Part shown: positions 42,977 to 51,845 of the stretch, piece after piece
Layout: every line of letters starts with the position of its first letter
Numbering within the stretch: the first letter of the stretch is position 1
Source of the DNA: JAKPQD01 sp029572965
GTDB lineage: Bacteria > Bacteroidota > Bacteroidia > Bacteroidales > DTGW01
Assembly (NCBI GenBank): GCA_035374585.1
Contig: DAOSPF010000002.1
Location: 29,636-93,635 of the forward strand
Reading direction: 5' to 3'
Length of the DNA stretch: 64,000 bases
Made by a program: the position numbers and the translations under genes
The notes under the pieces: model-generated
The model's database searches: none
The model's input: the letters and a program-made list of their open reading frames with translations, nothing else
Told to the model about the DNA's origin: nothing

Positions 42977-44482
42977 ATGAAAGCTTTTGAAAATTTTGAA
43001 GTATGGTTTGTTACAGGGGCTCAGCTTCTGTACGGTGGCGATGCAGTAGTTGCTGTTGATGCCCACTCAAATGAAATGGTTAAAGGGTTAAACGATTCTG
43101 GTAAACTTCCTGTAAAAGTGGTTTACAAAGGGACAGTAAACTCTTCTGCTGAAGTTAGTGCTACTTTTAAGGCAGCTAATAACGATAAAAAATGTATCGG
43201 GGTGATTACCTGGATGCATACTTTCTCTCCTGCTAAAATGTGGATTCATGGTTTGCAAGAGCTCAAAAAACCTATGCTACACCTGCATACCCAGTTTAAT
43301 AAAGAAATTCCATGGGATACTATGGATATGGACTTTATGAACCTTAACCAGAGTGCTCATGGTGACCGTGAATTTGGCTTTATCAATGCACGTATGCGCC
43401 GTCCACGTAAAGTGGTTGTTGGATACTGGCAGGATGCTAATACTTTGGCCCGCATTGCAGTTTGGATGCGTGTTGCAGCTGCATGGGCTGATGCCCAGGA
43501 TATGGTTGTTGTTCGTTTTGGTGATAATATGAACAACGTAGCTGTTACTGATGGTGACAAAGTTGAAGCCGAAATGCGCCTGGGGTATCATGTAGATGAA
43601 TATCCTATTGGAAAATTGGTTGCTGTAATGAACAAAGTTACTGAGGCCGAGATTGCTGCTATGTTAAAAACATATGAAGCCGAATATATCCTTGCTGATA
43701 ATGTTAAAGAAGGGGGCAAAGATCGCCAACGCCTTGTTGAGGCCGCTCGTGAAGAGATTGCTATTCGTAAGTTCCTCGAATCAAAGGGGGCAAAAGCTTT
43801 TACTACAAGCTTTGACGAATTGGAAGGTTTAGATCAGCTTCCAGGTCTTGCTTCTCAACGCCTGATGGCCGAAGGATATGGTTTTGGCGCTGAAGGTGAC
43901 TGGAAAACTGCTGCATTGTGCCGTACCATGTGGTTTATGGGCCAGGGGCTCGAAGGTGGGTGCTCTTTCCTTGAAGATTATACCTTAAACTTTGATGGAG
44001 AGAAGAGTTCAATCCTTCAAGCCCACATGTTAGAGGTTTGCCCTCTTATAGCTGAAAATAAACCTCGATTAGAAGTTCATCCATTAGGCATTGGTGGAAA
44101 GAATGACCCTGCTCGTCTTGTTTTTACTACAAAACCAGGCACTGGTGTTGCTGCAACTATTGTAGATATGGGCAACCGTTTTCGTATGATTGTCAACCAA
44201 GTAGATTGTATTAAATCAAAAGCGCTCCCTAAATTGCCTGTAGCTTCTGCATTGTGGATTCCACAACCTAACTTTGAAATTGGTGCTGGTGCCTGGATTT
44301 TGGCTGGTGGTACACACCACTCAAGCTTCTCATTTGCCCTTACACAAGAGTATCTTGAAGATTATGCCGAAATTGCTGGCATTGAGCTTGTTGTTATTGA
44401 TAAAGATACTACCATTAGCAACTTCAAGAAAGAACTTCGTATGAACGATGTTTATTACATGCTAAACAAAGCACTTAGCTAA
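42977..44482 (+). CDS. araA: L-arabinose isomerase
   Basis: A 501-residue enzyme converting L-arabinose to L-ribulose with Mn2+. FWFVTGAQLLYG-like EVWFVTGAQLLYGGDAV at the N-terminus (about 8-24), TWMHTFSPAKMWI (about 79-91), FNKEIPWDTMDMDFMNLNQSAHGDREFG (about residues 102-129) and the metal-ligand histidine region near VEVHPLGIGGKNDPARLVF (about 360) and GGTHHSSFSFALT (about 448) are all present. Normal length. Second gene of the arabinose cluster. Confidence 0.97.
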   Translation: MKAFENFEVWFVTGAQLLYGGDAVVAVDAHSNEMVKGLNDSGKLPVKVVYKGTVNSSAEVSATFKAANNDKKCIGVITWMHTFSPAKMWIHGLQELKKPMLHLHTQFNKEIPWDTMDMDFMNLNQSAHGDREFGFINARMRRPRKVVVGYWQDANTLARIAVWMRVAAAWADAQDMVVVRFGDNMNNVAVTDGDKVEAEMRLGYHVDEYPIGKLVAVMNKVTEAEIAAMLKTYEAEYILADNVKEGGKDRQRLVEAAREEIAIRKFLESKGAKAFTTSFDELEGLDQLPGLASQRLMAEGYGFGAEGDWKTAALCRTMWFMGQGLEGGCSFLEDYTLNFDGEKSSILQAHMLEVCPLIAENKPRLEVHPLGIGGKNDPARLVFTTKPGTGVAATIVDMGNRFRMIVNQVDCIKSKALPKLPVASALWIPQPNFEIGAGAWILAGGTHHSSFSFALTQEYLEDYAEIAGIELVVIDKDTTISNFKKELRMNDVYYMLNKALS

Positions 44483-44505
44483 TATAAAACATGGAGCCAC
44501 GGTGA

Positions 44506-44570
44506 CACAGAGAAGTACAGTAAAAAGCTTTATGTAACTCTGTGTTTTTGTGCCTCTGTCTTAAAAAATT
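44506..44570. repeat. CACAGAG / CTCTGTGTTTTTGTGCCTCTG repeat pair before araD
   Basis: CACAGAG (44506-44512), 24 bases after the araA stop, pairs with CTCTGTG (44538-44544); the second block continues to 44570, 6 bases before the araD ATG. GTGTTTTTGTGCCTCTGT here (44543 onward) is identical to the reverse complement of the block after sdhB (27341-27360 region). Confidence 0.75.
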
Positions 44571-44576
44571 CTTTTT

Positions 44577-45266
44577 ATGCTTGAAGAATTAAAAAAGAAA
44601 GTTTTTGAAGCCAACCTGGAGTTGGTGCGCCAAAAGTTGGTTATTTATACCTGGGGAAATGTAAGCGGTATCGACCGTTCACAAAACCTCGTGGTGATAA
44701 AGCCCAGCGGAGTGTCTTATGACGATATGAAAGCTGAAGATATGGTAATTGTTGACTTTGATGGAAATGTGGTTGAAGGTAAGCTTCGCCCATCTTCAGA
44801 TACAGCTACTCATATTGAGCTATACAAAGCTTTCTCTGGATTAGGCGGTGTTGTCCATACCCATTCTACTTATGCAGTAGCTTGGGCGCAAGCTCAAAAA
44901 GCTATTCCTGCATTTGGTACCACCCATGCTGACCATTTTTACGGGGCTGTGCCTTGCACCCGTCCTCTTACAAAAGCAGAAGTAGAAAACAACTACGAAC
45001 TGAATACCGGTAAAGTAATTGTAGAAACCTTTGCCAAAATAGAGCCATTAAGTGTCCCTTCTGTTGTTGTGGCTGGTCATGGCCCGTTTTCGTGGGGCGA
45101 AACCCCTGAAAAGGCTGTTTATAATGCGGTTGTATTAGAAGAAGTAGCAAAAATGGCTATGATTACAACCCGTTTAGGCGGAGAAAAACCTATCGACCAG
45201 TATTTGCTTGATAAACATTATAACCGTAAGCACGGGAAGAATGCTTATTATGGACAAAAAAAATGA
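44577..45266 (+). CDS. araD: L-ribulose-5-phosphate 4-epimerase
   Basis: A 229-residue class II aldolase-fold epimerase giving D-xylulose-5-phosphate. Zinc histidines in VVHTHSTYAVAWAQ (about 92-105) and AGHGPFSWG (about 164-172), catalytic HADHFYGAVPCTRPL (about 116-130), substrate-binding TWGNVSGID and KPSGVSYDDM. Length typical. The stop codon TGA (45264-45266) begins a repeat (AAATGAGTAAATGAGAG), so the gene end coincides with a repeat edge. Confidence 0.96.
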   Translation: MLEELKKKVFEANLELVRQKLVIYTWGNVSGIDRSQNLVVIKPSGVSYDDMKAEDMVIVDFDGNVVEGKLRPSSDTATHIELYKAFSGLGGVVHTHSTYAVAWAQAQKAIPAFGTTHADHFYGAVPCTRPLTKAEVENNYELNTGKVIVETFAKIEPLSVPSVVVAGHGPFSWGETPEKAVYNAVVLEEVAKMAMITTRLGGEKPIDQYLLDKHYNRKHGKNAYYGQKK

Positions 45267-45331
45267 GTAAATGAGAGAATTTGAGAATTAGCAAATGGTC
45301 AATATTTGTCTTGATTCTTTTCTCTTGATTC
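45261..45331. repeat. AAATGAGTAAATGAGA...AATTAGCAAATGG and CTTGATTC repeats between araD and araB
   Basis: The first part (45261-45298) overlaps the araD stop and shares GAATTAGCAAAT with the repeat at the end of sqr (62103-62140). The second (45309-45331), TCTTGATTCTTTTCTCTTGA plus TTC, is another CTTGATTC word element and ends 21 bases before the araB ATG. Confidence 0.75.
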
Positions 45332-45352
45332 CAGAATCTAAAAAATAAAAAC

Positions 45353-47035
45353 ATGTCAAAATACACATTAGGACTTGATTATGGCTCTGACTCCATGCGT
45401 GTGGTCATTGCCAATGTTGAAAATGGCCAAGTAGTTGGAACTGCCGTTTCAGAATATGCCCGCTGGAAGGCTGGCAAATATTGTGTTCCTGCAAAGAATC
45501 AATTTCGTCAGCATCCTCAGGATTATATCGACAGCATGGAACAAGCTGTTAAAGAAGCTCTTTCCAAAGCTCCTGCCGGTACAGCAAAAGATATTATTGC
45601 TATTTCTATAGATACTACAGGTTCAACGCCTGTTGCTGTTGATAAGAATGGTACGCCACTTTCTTTGTTGCCCGAATTTGCTGAAAATCCCAATGCCATG
45701 TTTGTGCTTTGGAAAGATCATACTGCAGTTAAAGAAGCTGAAGAAATAAACAACCTTGCCCGCAAGTGGAAGATTGACTTTACAAAATACGAAGGCGGAA
45801 TTTATTCTTCAGAGTGGTTTTGGGCAAAGTTACTTCATATTATGCGTGAAGATGAGAAAGTCAGAGCAGCAGCATACTCGTGGGTTGAGCATTGCGATTG
45901 GCTCCCGGCATTGTTGACAGGTAATACAAAGCCTGAAAACCTTAAACGCAGTCGTTGTGCATCTGGTCACAAAGCTATGTGGGCCGAAGAATTTGGAGGT
46001 TTGCCTCATGAAGATTTTTTGGTTGCATTAGATCCTGTACTTAAAGGTATGCGCGAGCGCCTCTTTAGCGAAAATACTTATACTTGTGATGTAAAAGTTG
46101 GTACAATTGCTCCTGAATGGGCAAAACGTCTTGGTTTGTCTGAAAATGTTGCTGTTGGTGTTGGTGCATTTGATGCACACCTTGGGGCTGTTGGCGCTCA
46201 GATTAAACCATATCAGCTTATCAAGGTAATGGGTACTTCTACATGCGATATGCTTATTGCTCCCGAGAAAGATGTTCATGGGAAGCTGGTAAAAGGCATT
46301 TGCGGCCAGGTGGACGGTTCTATTATTCCTGGTATGATTGGCTTAGAGGCTGGACAATCAGCTTTTGGCGATGTATATGCTTGGTTTAAGCGCGTAGTTG
46401 TAGAGCCGGCTGCTAAATTGATTGAGCAATCTTCTGCCATTTCTGTTGATCAGAAAGCTAAACTAATTCAGGAGCTTGAAAATAAGCTTATTCCATTATT
46501 GTCAGATGAAGCGGCAAAAATTGATCCTGCTGATACTACTGTAATAGCATTAGATTGGATGAATGGTCGTCGGACCCCTGATGCCAATCAGATGCTGAAA
46601 GGTGCTATTACCGGCATTTCTTTGGGCTCAGATGCTGCCCGTATTTTCAGGGCCCTTGTAGAATCTACTGCTTTTGGAGCTAAGAAGATTGTTGACCGTT
46701 TTATTTCTGAAGGTGTGAAGATTGATGGCGTTATTGCCATTGGAGGAGTTGCCAAAAAATCGCCATTTGTTATGCAAACTATGGCAGATGTGCTAAATAT
46801 GCCTATTCAGGTAGTAGTTTCAGATCAGGCATGTGCCTTAGGGTCTGCTATGGCAGCAGCCGTTGTTGGAGGGGCATACAAAACTGTTGAAGAGGCTCAG
46901 GAAGCTATGGGTAGTGGTTTTGAAACTACCTATCATCCTAATGCCAAAATGGTTGAGGTGTATAAAGATATTTATGCACGTTACTCTTTGCTGGCTGAAA
47001 CATTAGAACCTCTTTATAATGCTCAGAAAATATAG
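45353..47035 (+). CDS. araB: Ribulokinase
   Basis: A 560-residue FGGY-family kinase phosphorylating L-ribulose. ATP phosphate loop LGLDYGSDSMRVVIANV (about 5-21), ISIDTTGSTPVAVDKNG (about 85-101), catalytic GVGAFDAHLGAVG (about 270-282), and adenosine region GGVAKKSPFVMQTMADVL (about 459-476). It completes araA-araD-araB; no araR or araC-type regulator is in the window. Followed by a good terminator. Confidence 0.97.
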   Translation: MSKYTLGLDYGSDSMRVVIANVENGQVVGTAVSEYARWKAGKYCVPAKNQFRQHPQDYIDSMEQAVKEALSKAPAGTAKDIIAISIDTTGSTPVAVDKNGTPLSLLPEFAENPNAMFVLWKDHTAVKEAEEINNLARKWKIDFTKYEGGIYSSEWFWAKLLHIMREDEKVRAAAYSWVEHCDWLPALLTGNTKPENLKRSRCASGHKAMWAEEFGGLPHEDFLVALDPVLKGMRERLFSENTYTCDVKVGTIAPEWAKRLGLSENVAVGVGAFDAHLGAVGAQIKPYQLIKVMGTSTCDMLIAPEKDVHGKLVKGICGQVDGSIIPGMIGLEAGQSAFGDVYAWFKRVVVEPAAKLIEQSSAISVDQKAKLIQELENKLIPLLSDEAAKIDPADTTVIALDWMNGRRTPDANQMLKGAITGISLGSDAARIFRALVESTAFGAKKIVDRFISEGVKIDGVIAIGGVAKKSPFVMQTMADVLNMPIQVVVSDQACALGSAMAAAVVGGAYKTVEEAQEAMGSGFETTYHPNAKMVEVYKDIYARYSLLAETLEPLYNAQKI

Positions 47036-47054
47036 AAATTTGTAAGTTTTATTA

Positions 47055-47099
47055 AAGAAACGCTTTGCATTTTTTTAATGTTAAGCGTTTCTTGTTTTT
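47055..47099 (+). terminator. Terminator after araB
   Basis: AAGAAACGCTT (47055-47065) pairs perfectly with AAGCGTTTCTT (47083-47093), 17-base T-rich loop, followed by GTTTTTATTTG. Confidence 0.8.
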
Positions 47100-47362
47100 A
47101 TTTGTTTGTGCTGTTAAAAATACATTTTTATATTCTCCCTCTTTATAATGTTAATTTCAAATCGATTAAACATTTCTAAATGCTTAATTTGGGTTAATAT
47201 ATTTTATAATTATTTTAACGTTAGAGATAATTACTGAATTGGTTTTGAGAAATAAAAAGTGTCTTTTTGTATGTAAAGGTTTTGTTATAAATATCTTAGT
47301 GTTTTTTCATATTTTTACCAGACAACAATAATAAAAATATATTTTTTTATCAGAAAAATATA
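47100..47362. other. AT-rich intergenic stretch without recognised content
   Basis: About 260 bases of about 80 percent A+T between the araB terminator and the tRNA promoter. No ORF with plausible composition, no hairpin of note and no repeat shared with the rest of the window was seen. Confidence 0.6.
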
Positions 47363-47370
47363 TATCTTTG
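47363..47370 (+). promoter_or_regulatory. Promoter -7 box of the initiator tRNA
   Basis: TATCTTTG followed by GCAGCGCTTT is a textbook Bacteroidota -7 element, 78 bases before the mature tRNA 5' end. The -33 region is all A/T without a clear TTTG. Confidence 0.55.
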
Positions 47371-47447
47371 CAGCGCTTTAAACAAAGAAGTTTTTAAATC
47401 AGTCTTTCGATAAATGTAAATCGTTGGGCTTGTAAACAAAAATATAT

Positions 47448-47520
<73 letters not shown>

Positions 47521-47525
47521 CTGTC

Positions 47526-47566
47526 AAGGATAAATTGGTGTCAATGCTGGTTTGTCCTTTTTTTAT
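47526..47566 (+). terminator. Terminator after tRNA-fMet
   Basis: AAGGATAAA (47526-47534) pairs with TTTGTCCTT (47551-47559; one G:U in RNA), followed by a T7 tract. Confidence 0.7.
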
Positions 47567-47915
47567 TTTATCCAATATCTGAGGAGTTTTTTAATCAGCC
47601 AATAAAAAAAGCTGCCATTGCTGACAGCTTTAACTCATCTTTCGACGAATTTTTTTAAACACCACCTATGAATGATTCTAAAATTAAATTTTAGTTATGC
47701 AAATATACTATTTAGTTTTAAATAAAAAACTTATTTTTAAATAAAAGTGTCAAAATGTCCATTTCCTTAGTACTATAAATACAGGTAAGTGTTGAAGTTA
47801 CAATTTCTAATAACCGGATAAATGCTTTTGTACATTTATTCAACAAATGAGAACATGTGTATAAAAAATGTTTGTCAATAAAACGTAATTTTGACTCTTA
47901 TAAAAACCAGATAAA
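47567..47915. other. Leader region of the GH26 gene
   Basis: No gene. One hairpin, AAAGCTG (47608-47614) / CAGCTTT (47625-47631), has its T7 run only on the minus strand, so it would terminate leftward transcripts although no leftward gene is visible. TAATTTTG at 47886-47893 is a candidate -7 box for the mannanase gene, 22 bases before its ATG. Confidence 0.5.
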
Positions 47916-49307
47916 ATGACCAACAAAATAAAAACCATATCATGTTGTTTAGTAATATTGGCAGGGGTAAATTTTTTAGCCAAAGCGATAGACAAAGCTT
48001 CTGCAAGCTATCATGACATGGCTACAGAACATTTGTTTCAAAATTTAAAAGCTTTAGGCGATGCGGGGTTACATTTGTTTGGAGTGGCCAATGCTTTTGA
48101 TATCAGTTATAAAAAGCTTATTCACGAGTATGATGGTTCGACAGACTGCAAAGATATTACCGGTTCGCATCCGGCTTTTATCGAAAGCGACTTTGAATGG
48201 TATATTCACAAAGAGCATAAAGCAAAATGGGCTACAGAAGCCATTCGCGAAGCATACAAACAGGGGATTGTTGTGGGTTACTGTTATCACCTGCGCGGAC
48301 TAAAGTCTAATGATTTTTACGCTTTTAAAGACAATAAAAAGACTGAAGATTCGACCCTTTTGCAAGATATTGTTGCCAACCCTGACAGGAAGGCCAACAA
48401 AGCATTAGACTGGTATTTGCACAGGCTTGATTCTGTTGTTATCCCAACTTTTAAAGAATTAGGGTTCCCGCTAATTTACCGTCCATTCCATGAGATGACC
48501 GGAGGATGGTTCTGGTGGGGTACAAGTTGTTGCACTAAAGATGAATTTATAAAAATATACCGTCTTACCGTGGACTATTTGCGCAGCAACGGCGTTAGAA
48601 ATGTGCTTTTTGCCTGGTCGCCTGATAAAAGCAGCGACAGTACTTTTTATCCTGGAGATGAATATGTGGACATCATTGGTTACGATGGCTACGATGTAGG
48701 GCTTGTTGATTACAACCAAATTCCGGCATTTGTTTCGAATGTTGCAGCATTGGCTGATTTTGCACAAAGACACAATAAGATAGTGGCTATTACCGAAACA
48801 GGCACAGGCAAACTTTTGGAAGCTCCTGAATACTGGACAAAAAACATACTTGAATCATTAAATGCAGACCCAAAAGCTTCTAAAGTATCATGGATAATGA
48901 CTTGGTATAGTGCAGACTGGAACAAAGACAATAAGGGGGTCAATTATATCCCTTACAAAGGTATTGAAAAGAAAACCAATGGGGACAAAGCTATTGATGA
49001 CTTCAAGAAGTTTTATAACGACCCTGCCACAGTATTTCAGGTTGACTCGTTGCCGCTTTTTGCAACAGACAACGCTGAACTTTTTATTTATCCTAAAAAT
49101 CTCACTCTAACAGTCGGTAAAAAGTTTACGCTGATTGGAGGTAGAAAAAAAGACTGGTCTAAAAACCAGGTTTCATGGTTATCGTCAGATCCTTCAGTTG
49201 TAAAAGTAGATGCGAAGGGAAATATAGAAGCTTTAAAAACAGGCAACACCACCATTACTATAAAGATGGGCAACAAACAAGCCAGTTGTATTGTAGTTGT
49301 TCAATAA
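47916..49307 (+). CDS. GH26 beta-mannanase with C-terminal Big_2 domain
   Basis: A 463-residue exported glycoside hydrolase. Signal peptide about 1-24 (hydrophobic CCLVILAGVNFLAKA); GH26 domain about 30-360 with acid/base Glu193 (YRPFHEMTGGWFWWG) and nucleophile Glu294 (VAITETGTGK), spacing as in GH26 mannanases. Residues about 395-463 form a bacterial Ig-like Big_2 domain (LTLTVGKKFTLIGG ... VSWLSSDPSVVKVDAKG). No SusC/SusD pair or other mannan gene adjoins it. Activity on beta-mannan is likely; related specificities cannot be excluded. Confidence 0.9.
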   Translation: MTNKIKTISCCLVILAGVNFLAKAIDKASASYHDMATEHLFQNLKALGDAGLHLFGVANAFDISYKKLIHEYDGSTDCKDITGSHPAFIESDFEWYIHKEHKAKWATEAIREAYKQGIVVGYCYHLRGLKSNDFYAFKDNKKTEDSTLLQDIVANPDRKANKALDWYLHRLDSVVIPTFKELGFPLIYRPFHEMTGGWFWWGTSCCTKDEFIKIYRLTVDYLRSNGVRNVLFAWSPDKSSDSTFYPGDEYVDIIGYDGYDVGLVDYNQIPAFVSNVAALADFAQRHNKIVAITETGTGKLLEAPEYWTKNILESLNADPKASKVSWIMTWYSADWNKDNKGVNYIPYKGIEKKTNGDKAIDDFKKFYNDPATVFQVDSLPLFATDNAELFIYPKNLTLTVGKKFTLIGGRKKDWSKNQVSWLSSDPSVVKVDAKGNIEALKTGNTTITIKMGNKQASCIVVVQ

Positions 49308-49315
49308 TCATGAAA

Positions 49316-49348
49316 AAACCTTCCAGGTTTTTAAAACCTGGAAGGTTT
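49316..49348. terminator. Perfect 33-base palindrome, bidirectional terminator between GH26 and purC
   Basis: AAACCTTCCAGGTTTT (49316-49331) and AAAACCTGGAAGGTTT (49333-49348) around one T. The two genes converge here, so the palindrome can end both transcripts. The GC-core word CCTTCCAGG is unlike the flanks, so it may be a dispersed palindromic repeat doing terminator duty. Confidence 0.7.
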
Positions 49349-49367
49349 AGTTATAACAAAATCTCAT

Positions 49368-50315
49368 TTACTTCAGGTTTACTAAAGCAGTGCTAACATT
49401 CTTTTCTATACGTGCAATAATATCAGTATTATCAGCCTTTGCAAACTTATCTCCGGTAATTTTTTCAAACAGTTCAATATATCTGTCGCTAACTTGAGCT
49501 ACAAACTCTTCTGACATATTAGGCACTGTCTGGCCTTCCTTGCCTTGGAAGTTGTTTTCAATCAGCCATTGGCGAACAAACTCTTTTGAAAGTTGTTTTT
49601 GGGCTTCGCCCTTTGCCAGTCTGTCTTCATAACCCCGGGCATAAAAATATCGTGATGAGTCGGGAGTGTGAATCTCGTCAATAAGCATGATTTGGCCGTC
49701 TTTTTTGCCAAATTCGTATTTGGTATCTACAAGTATCAGTCCCATTTTGGCAGCCATTTCTGTTCCACGCTCAAATAGCTTGTAGGTGTATTCTTCCAAC
49801 TTAGAGTAATCAGCTTCAGATACAATGCCCTGGGCAATAATTTCTTCGCGGGAAATATCGAGGTCGTGGCCTTCAGATGCTTTTGTAGTAGGCGTGATGA
49901 TAGGTTTTGGGAACTTTTGGTTTTCTTTCATCCCGTCTGGTAAAGTAACACCGCATAAGGTGCGCTTGCCGGCAGAATATTCGCGCCATGCATGGCCTGT
50001 AAGATAACCACGGATAACCATTTCTACTTTAAATGGCTCAGCAAAATGCCCAATAGTAACCATTGGGTCTGGTGAGGCAATTTTCCAGTTTGGAACAATA
50101 TCAGTAGTGGCATCAAGGAATTTAACAGCAATTTGGTTAAGTACCTGGCCTTTGTAAGGAATTCCTTTAGGTAACACTACGTCGAAAGCTGAAATACGGT
50201 CTGAAACAACCATCACGAGGTATTTACCTCCAATGTTGTACACATCGCGAACTTTGCCGGTATATTTGCCGGTCTGTCCTGCAAAATGAAAATCTGTTTT
50301 CGTTATTGCCTGCAT
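49368..50315 (-). CDS. purC: Phosphoribosylaminoimidazole-succinocarboxamide synthase
   Basis: A 315-residue SAICAR synthetase of the longer form; joins aspartate to CAIR with ATP in purine synthesis. Motifs: GKVRDVYNIGGKYLVMVVSDRISAFD (about residues 18-43), PIITPTTKASEGHDLDIS (about 138-155), LVDTKYEFGK (about 193-202) and IDEIHTPDSSRYF (about 211-223). Monocistronic; converges on the GH26 gene. Confidence 0.96.
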   Translation of the reverse strand: MQAITKTDFHFAGQTGKYTGKVRDVYNIGGKYLVMVVSDRISAFDVVLPKGIPYKGQVLNQIAVKFLDATTDIVPNWKIASPDPMVTIGHFAEPFKVEMVIRGYLTGHAWREYSAGKRTLCGVTLPDGMKENQKFPKPIITPTTKASEGHDLDISREEIIAQGIVSEADYSKLEEYTYKLFERGTEMAAKMGLILVDTKYEFGKKDGQIMLIDEIHTPDSSRYFYARGYEDRLAKGEAQKQLSKEFVRQWLIENNFQGKEGQTVPNMSEEFVAQVSDRYIELFEKITGDKFAKADNTDIIARIEKNVSTALVNLK

Positions 50316-50463
50316 AGTTAAATTTTTTGCTCAAAATTATGAAAAAGGAACCAAATTTATTTTGTCCAATAAACACAAAAATCCCTGCGATGGTTCATTT
50401 TACTGAATTGCTGGCAGGGATTAAATTTGGATTAAATTTAGGAGAGGTTAGGAGGGGGCTTTA

Positions 50464-51834
50464 TTACTTTTTTACCAAAATCAAAAACTCCCAAGGTGCA
50501 AGCTGCATTTTTTTATACTGGTGCAATTCAATGTTTTTGCCAGAAAATGCCTCGGTGTAATTGCCTGAAATATAACTTTCTATTGCAAAATTTTTGGTTT
50601 TGGATGTAAAGTTGAAAATACCAATCACGGTATTAGTCTCTTTTGTCCGTTGAATAGCCATCACGTGTTTGTTGTCTGTCAGGTTTATGCGCTGCAGTGA
50701 GCCGCCAGCAAAACCATTCCAAAGGGCTTTGTTATCTTTCTTAATAGAAATAAGCTTTTGGTAAAAAGAAGTCAATGGATAATCTTTCCAATCAATGCTA
50801 TCCTTCTCGAAAAATTTCAAACGCCTGTTAAAACCAGATTCCTGACCGGTATATATCAATGGCATACCAGGGACAATGAAGGTAAGTGCAGCAAATGTTT
50901 TGGCTCCATCGCCCATACGCTCGTATTCAGTGCCATTCCATGAGTTTTCATCATGATTGGAAGTAAACTGCATCAGGATAGAACCTTGAGGATATGCAGT
51001 ATCCACCCAATTGAAATGCTTTGTAATATCATTGGCATTCTTCTTTCCTTTAGCTGTCTGGTTCATGATATGATGAAACTTCCAGTCGTAACTGGCATCA
51101 AAAGCATTAGCATGCAGGAAAGGCTGGTCAGCTTCAGCAAGGAAAAAGATGAGCTTGGTTTTGTCCAATTCAATACGGCATGAATCCCAGAAACTTACCG
51201 GGACCATGTGTGCCACATCGCAACGGAAGCCATCTATGTCGGTTTCAGTAAGCCAAAATTTCATTGTCTCAATCATCCATTTGCGCATATCGGCATTGTT
51301 GTAATCAAAACGGACAACATCAGTCCAGTCAAAGGGAGATACCATTTTACCTGTAGAATCTTTCAGGTAATACTCCGGATGTTCCTTTATCATTGGGTTA
51401 TCCCACGATGAATGGTTGGGGACCCAGTCAATTATGATTTTCATGCCCTGCTCATGCACTTTTTTAACCAGGTTTTTAAAATCGTCCATGTTGCCAAATT
51501 CTGGATTGACAGCTTTGTAATCCTGCACTGAATAATAACTGCCAAGAGGCCCTTTTCTGTTTAGTTTCCCTATAGGGTTTATCGGCATCAGCCAAAGGAT
51601 ATCAATGCCAAGGCTTTTTAGACGTGGCAAATCTTTTGCAAAAGCATTAAAAGTCCCTTCCTTTGAATACTGCCTGACATTCACCTCATAAATAACAGCA
51701 TTTTTAACCCACTCGAGGTTTTTGACAGTCGTAGGAGCCGGTTTTACCTTCTCTGGAGTTGTGCGGGTACATGCAAAAGCTACCAATACCAGCATTACAA
51801 TCATTCCAAGTATTAGAATTGACGGATGTTTCAT
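50464..51834 (-). CDS. Lipoprotein alpha-amylase family protein (GH13)
   Basis: A 456-residue GH13 enzyme with a lipoprotein signal (MKHPSILILGMIVMLVLVAF then Cys22), so it is likely cell-surface or periplasmic. Barrel motifs: IDWVPNHSS (region I, about 134), GFRCDVAHM with nucleophile Asp (about 206), FFLAEADQ with acid/base Glu (about 238) and TSNHDENSW (about 298). C-terminal beta domain follows. It would cut alpha-1,4-glucans to shorter maltodextrins. Last gene of the maltodextrin operon, 11 bases after the second GH13. Confidence 0.93.
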   Translation of the reverse strand: MKHPSILILGMIVMLVLVAFACTRTTPEKVKPAPTTVKNLEWVKNAVIYEVNVRQYSKEGTFNAFAKDLPRLKSLGIDILWLMPINPIGKLNRKGPLGSYYSVQDYKAVNPEFGNMDDFKNLVKKVHEQGMKIIIDWVPNHSSWDNPMIKEHPEYYLKDSTGKMVSPFDWTDVVRFDYNNADMRKWMIETMKFWLTETDIDGFRCDVAHMVPVSFWDSCRIELDKTKLIFFLAEADQPFLHANAFDASYDWKFHHIMNQTAKGKKNANDITKHFNWVDTAYPQGSILMQFTSNHDENSWNGTEYERMGDGAKTFAALTFIVPGMPLIYTGQESGFNRRLKFFEKDSIDWKDYPLTSFYQKLISIKKDNKALWNGFAGGSLQRINLTDNKHVMAIQRTKETNTVIGIFNFTSKTKNFAIESYISGNYTEAFSGKNIELHQYKKMQLAPWEFLILVKK

Positions 51835-51845
51835 GACGATAAAAT

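Noticed and set aside
47916..49307. A mannan polysaccharide utilisation locus
   Set aside because: No SusC/SusD pair, regulator or second mannan enzyme adjoins the GH26 gene.
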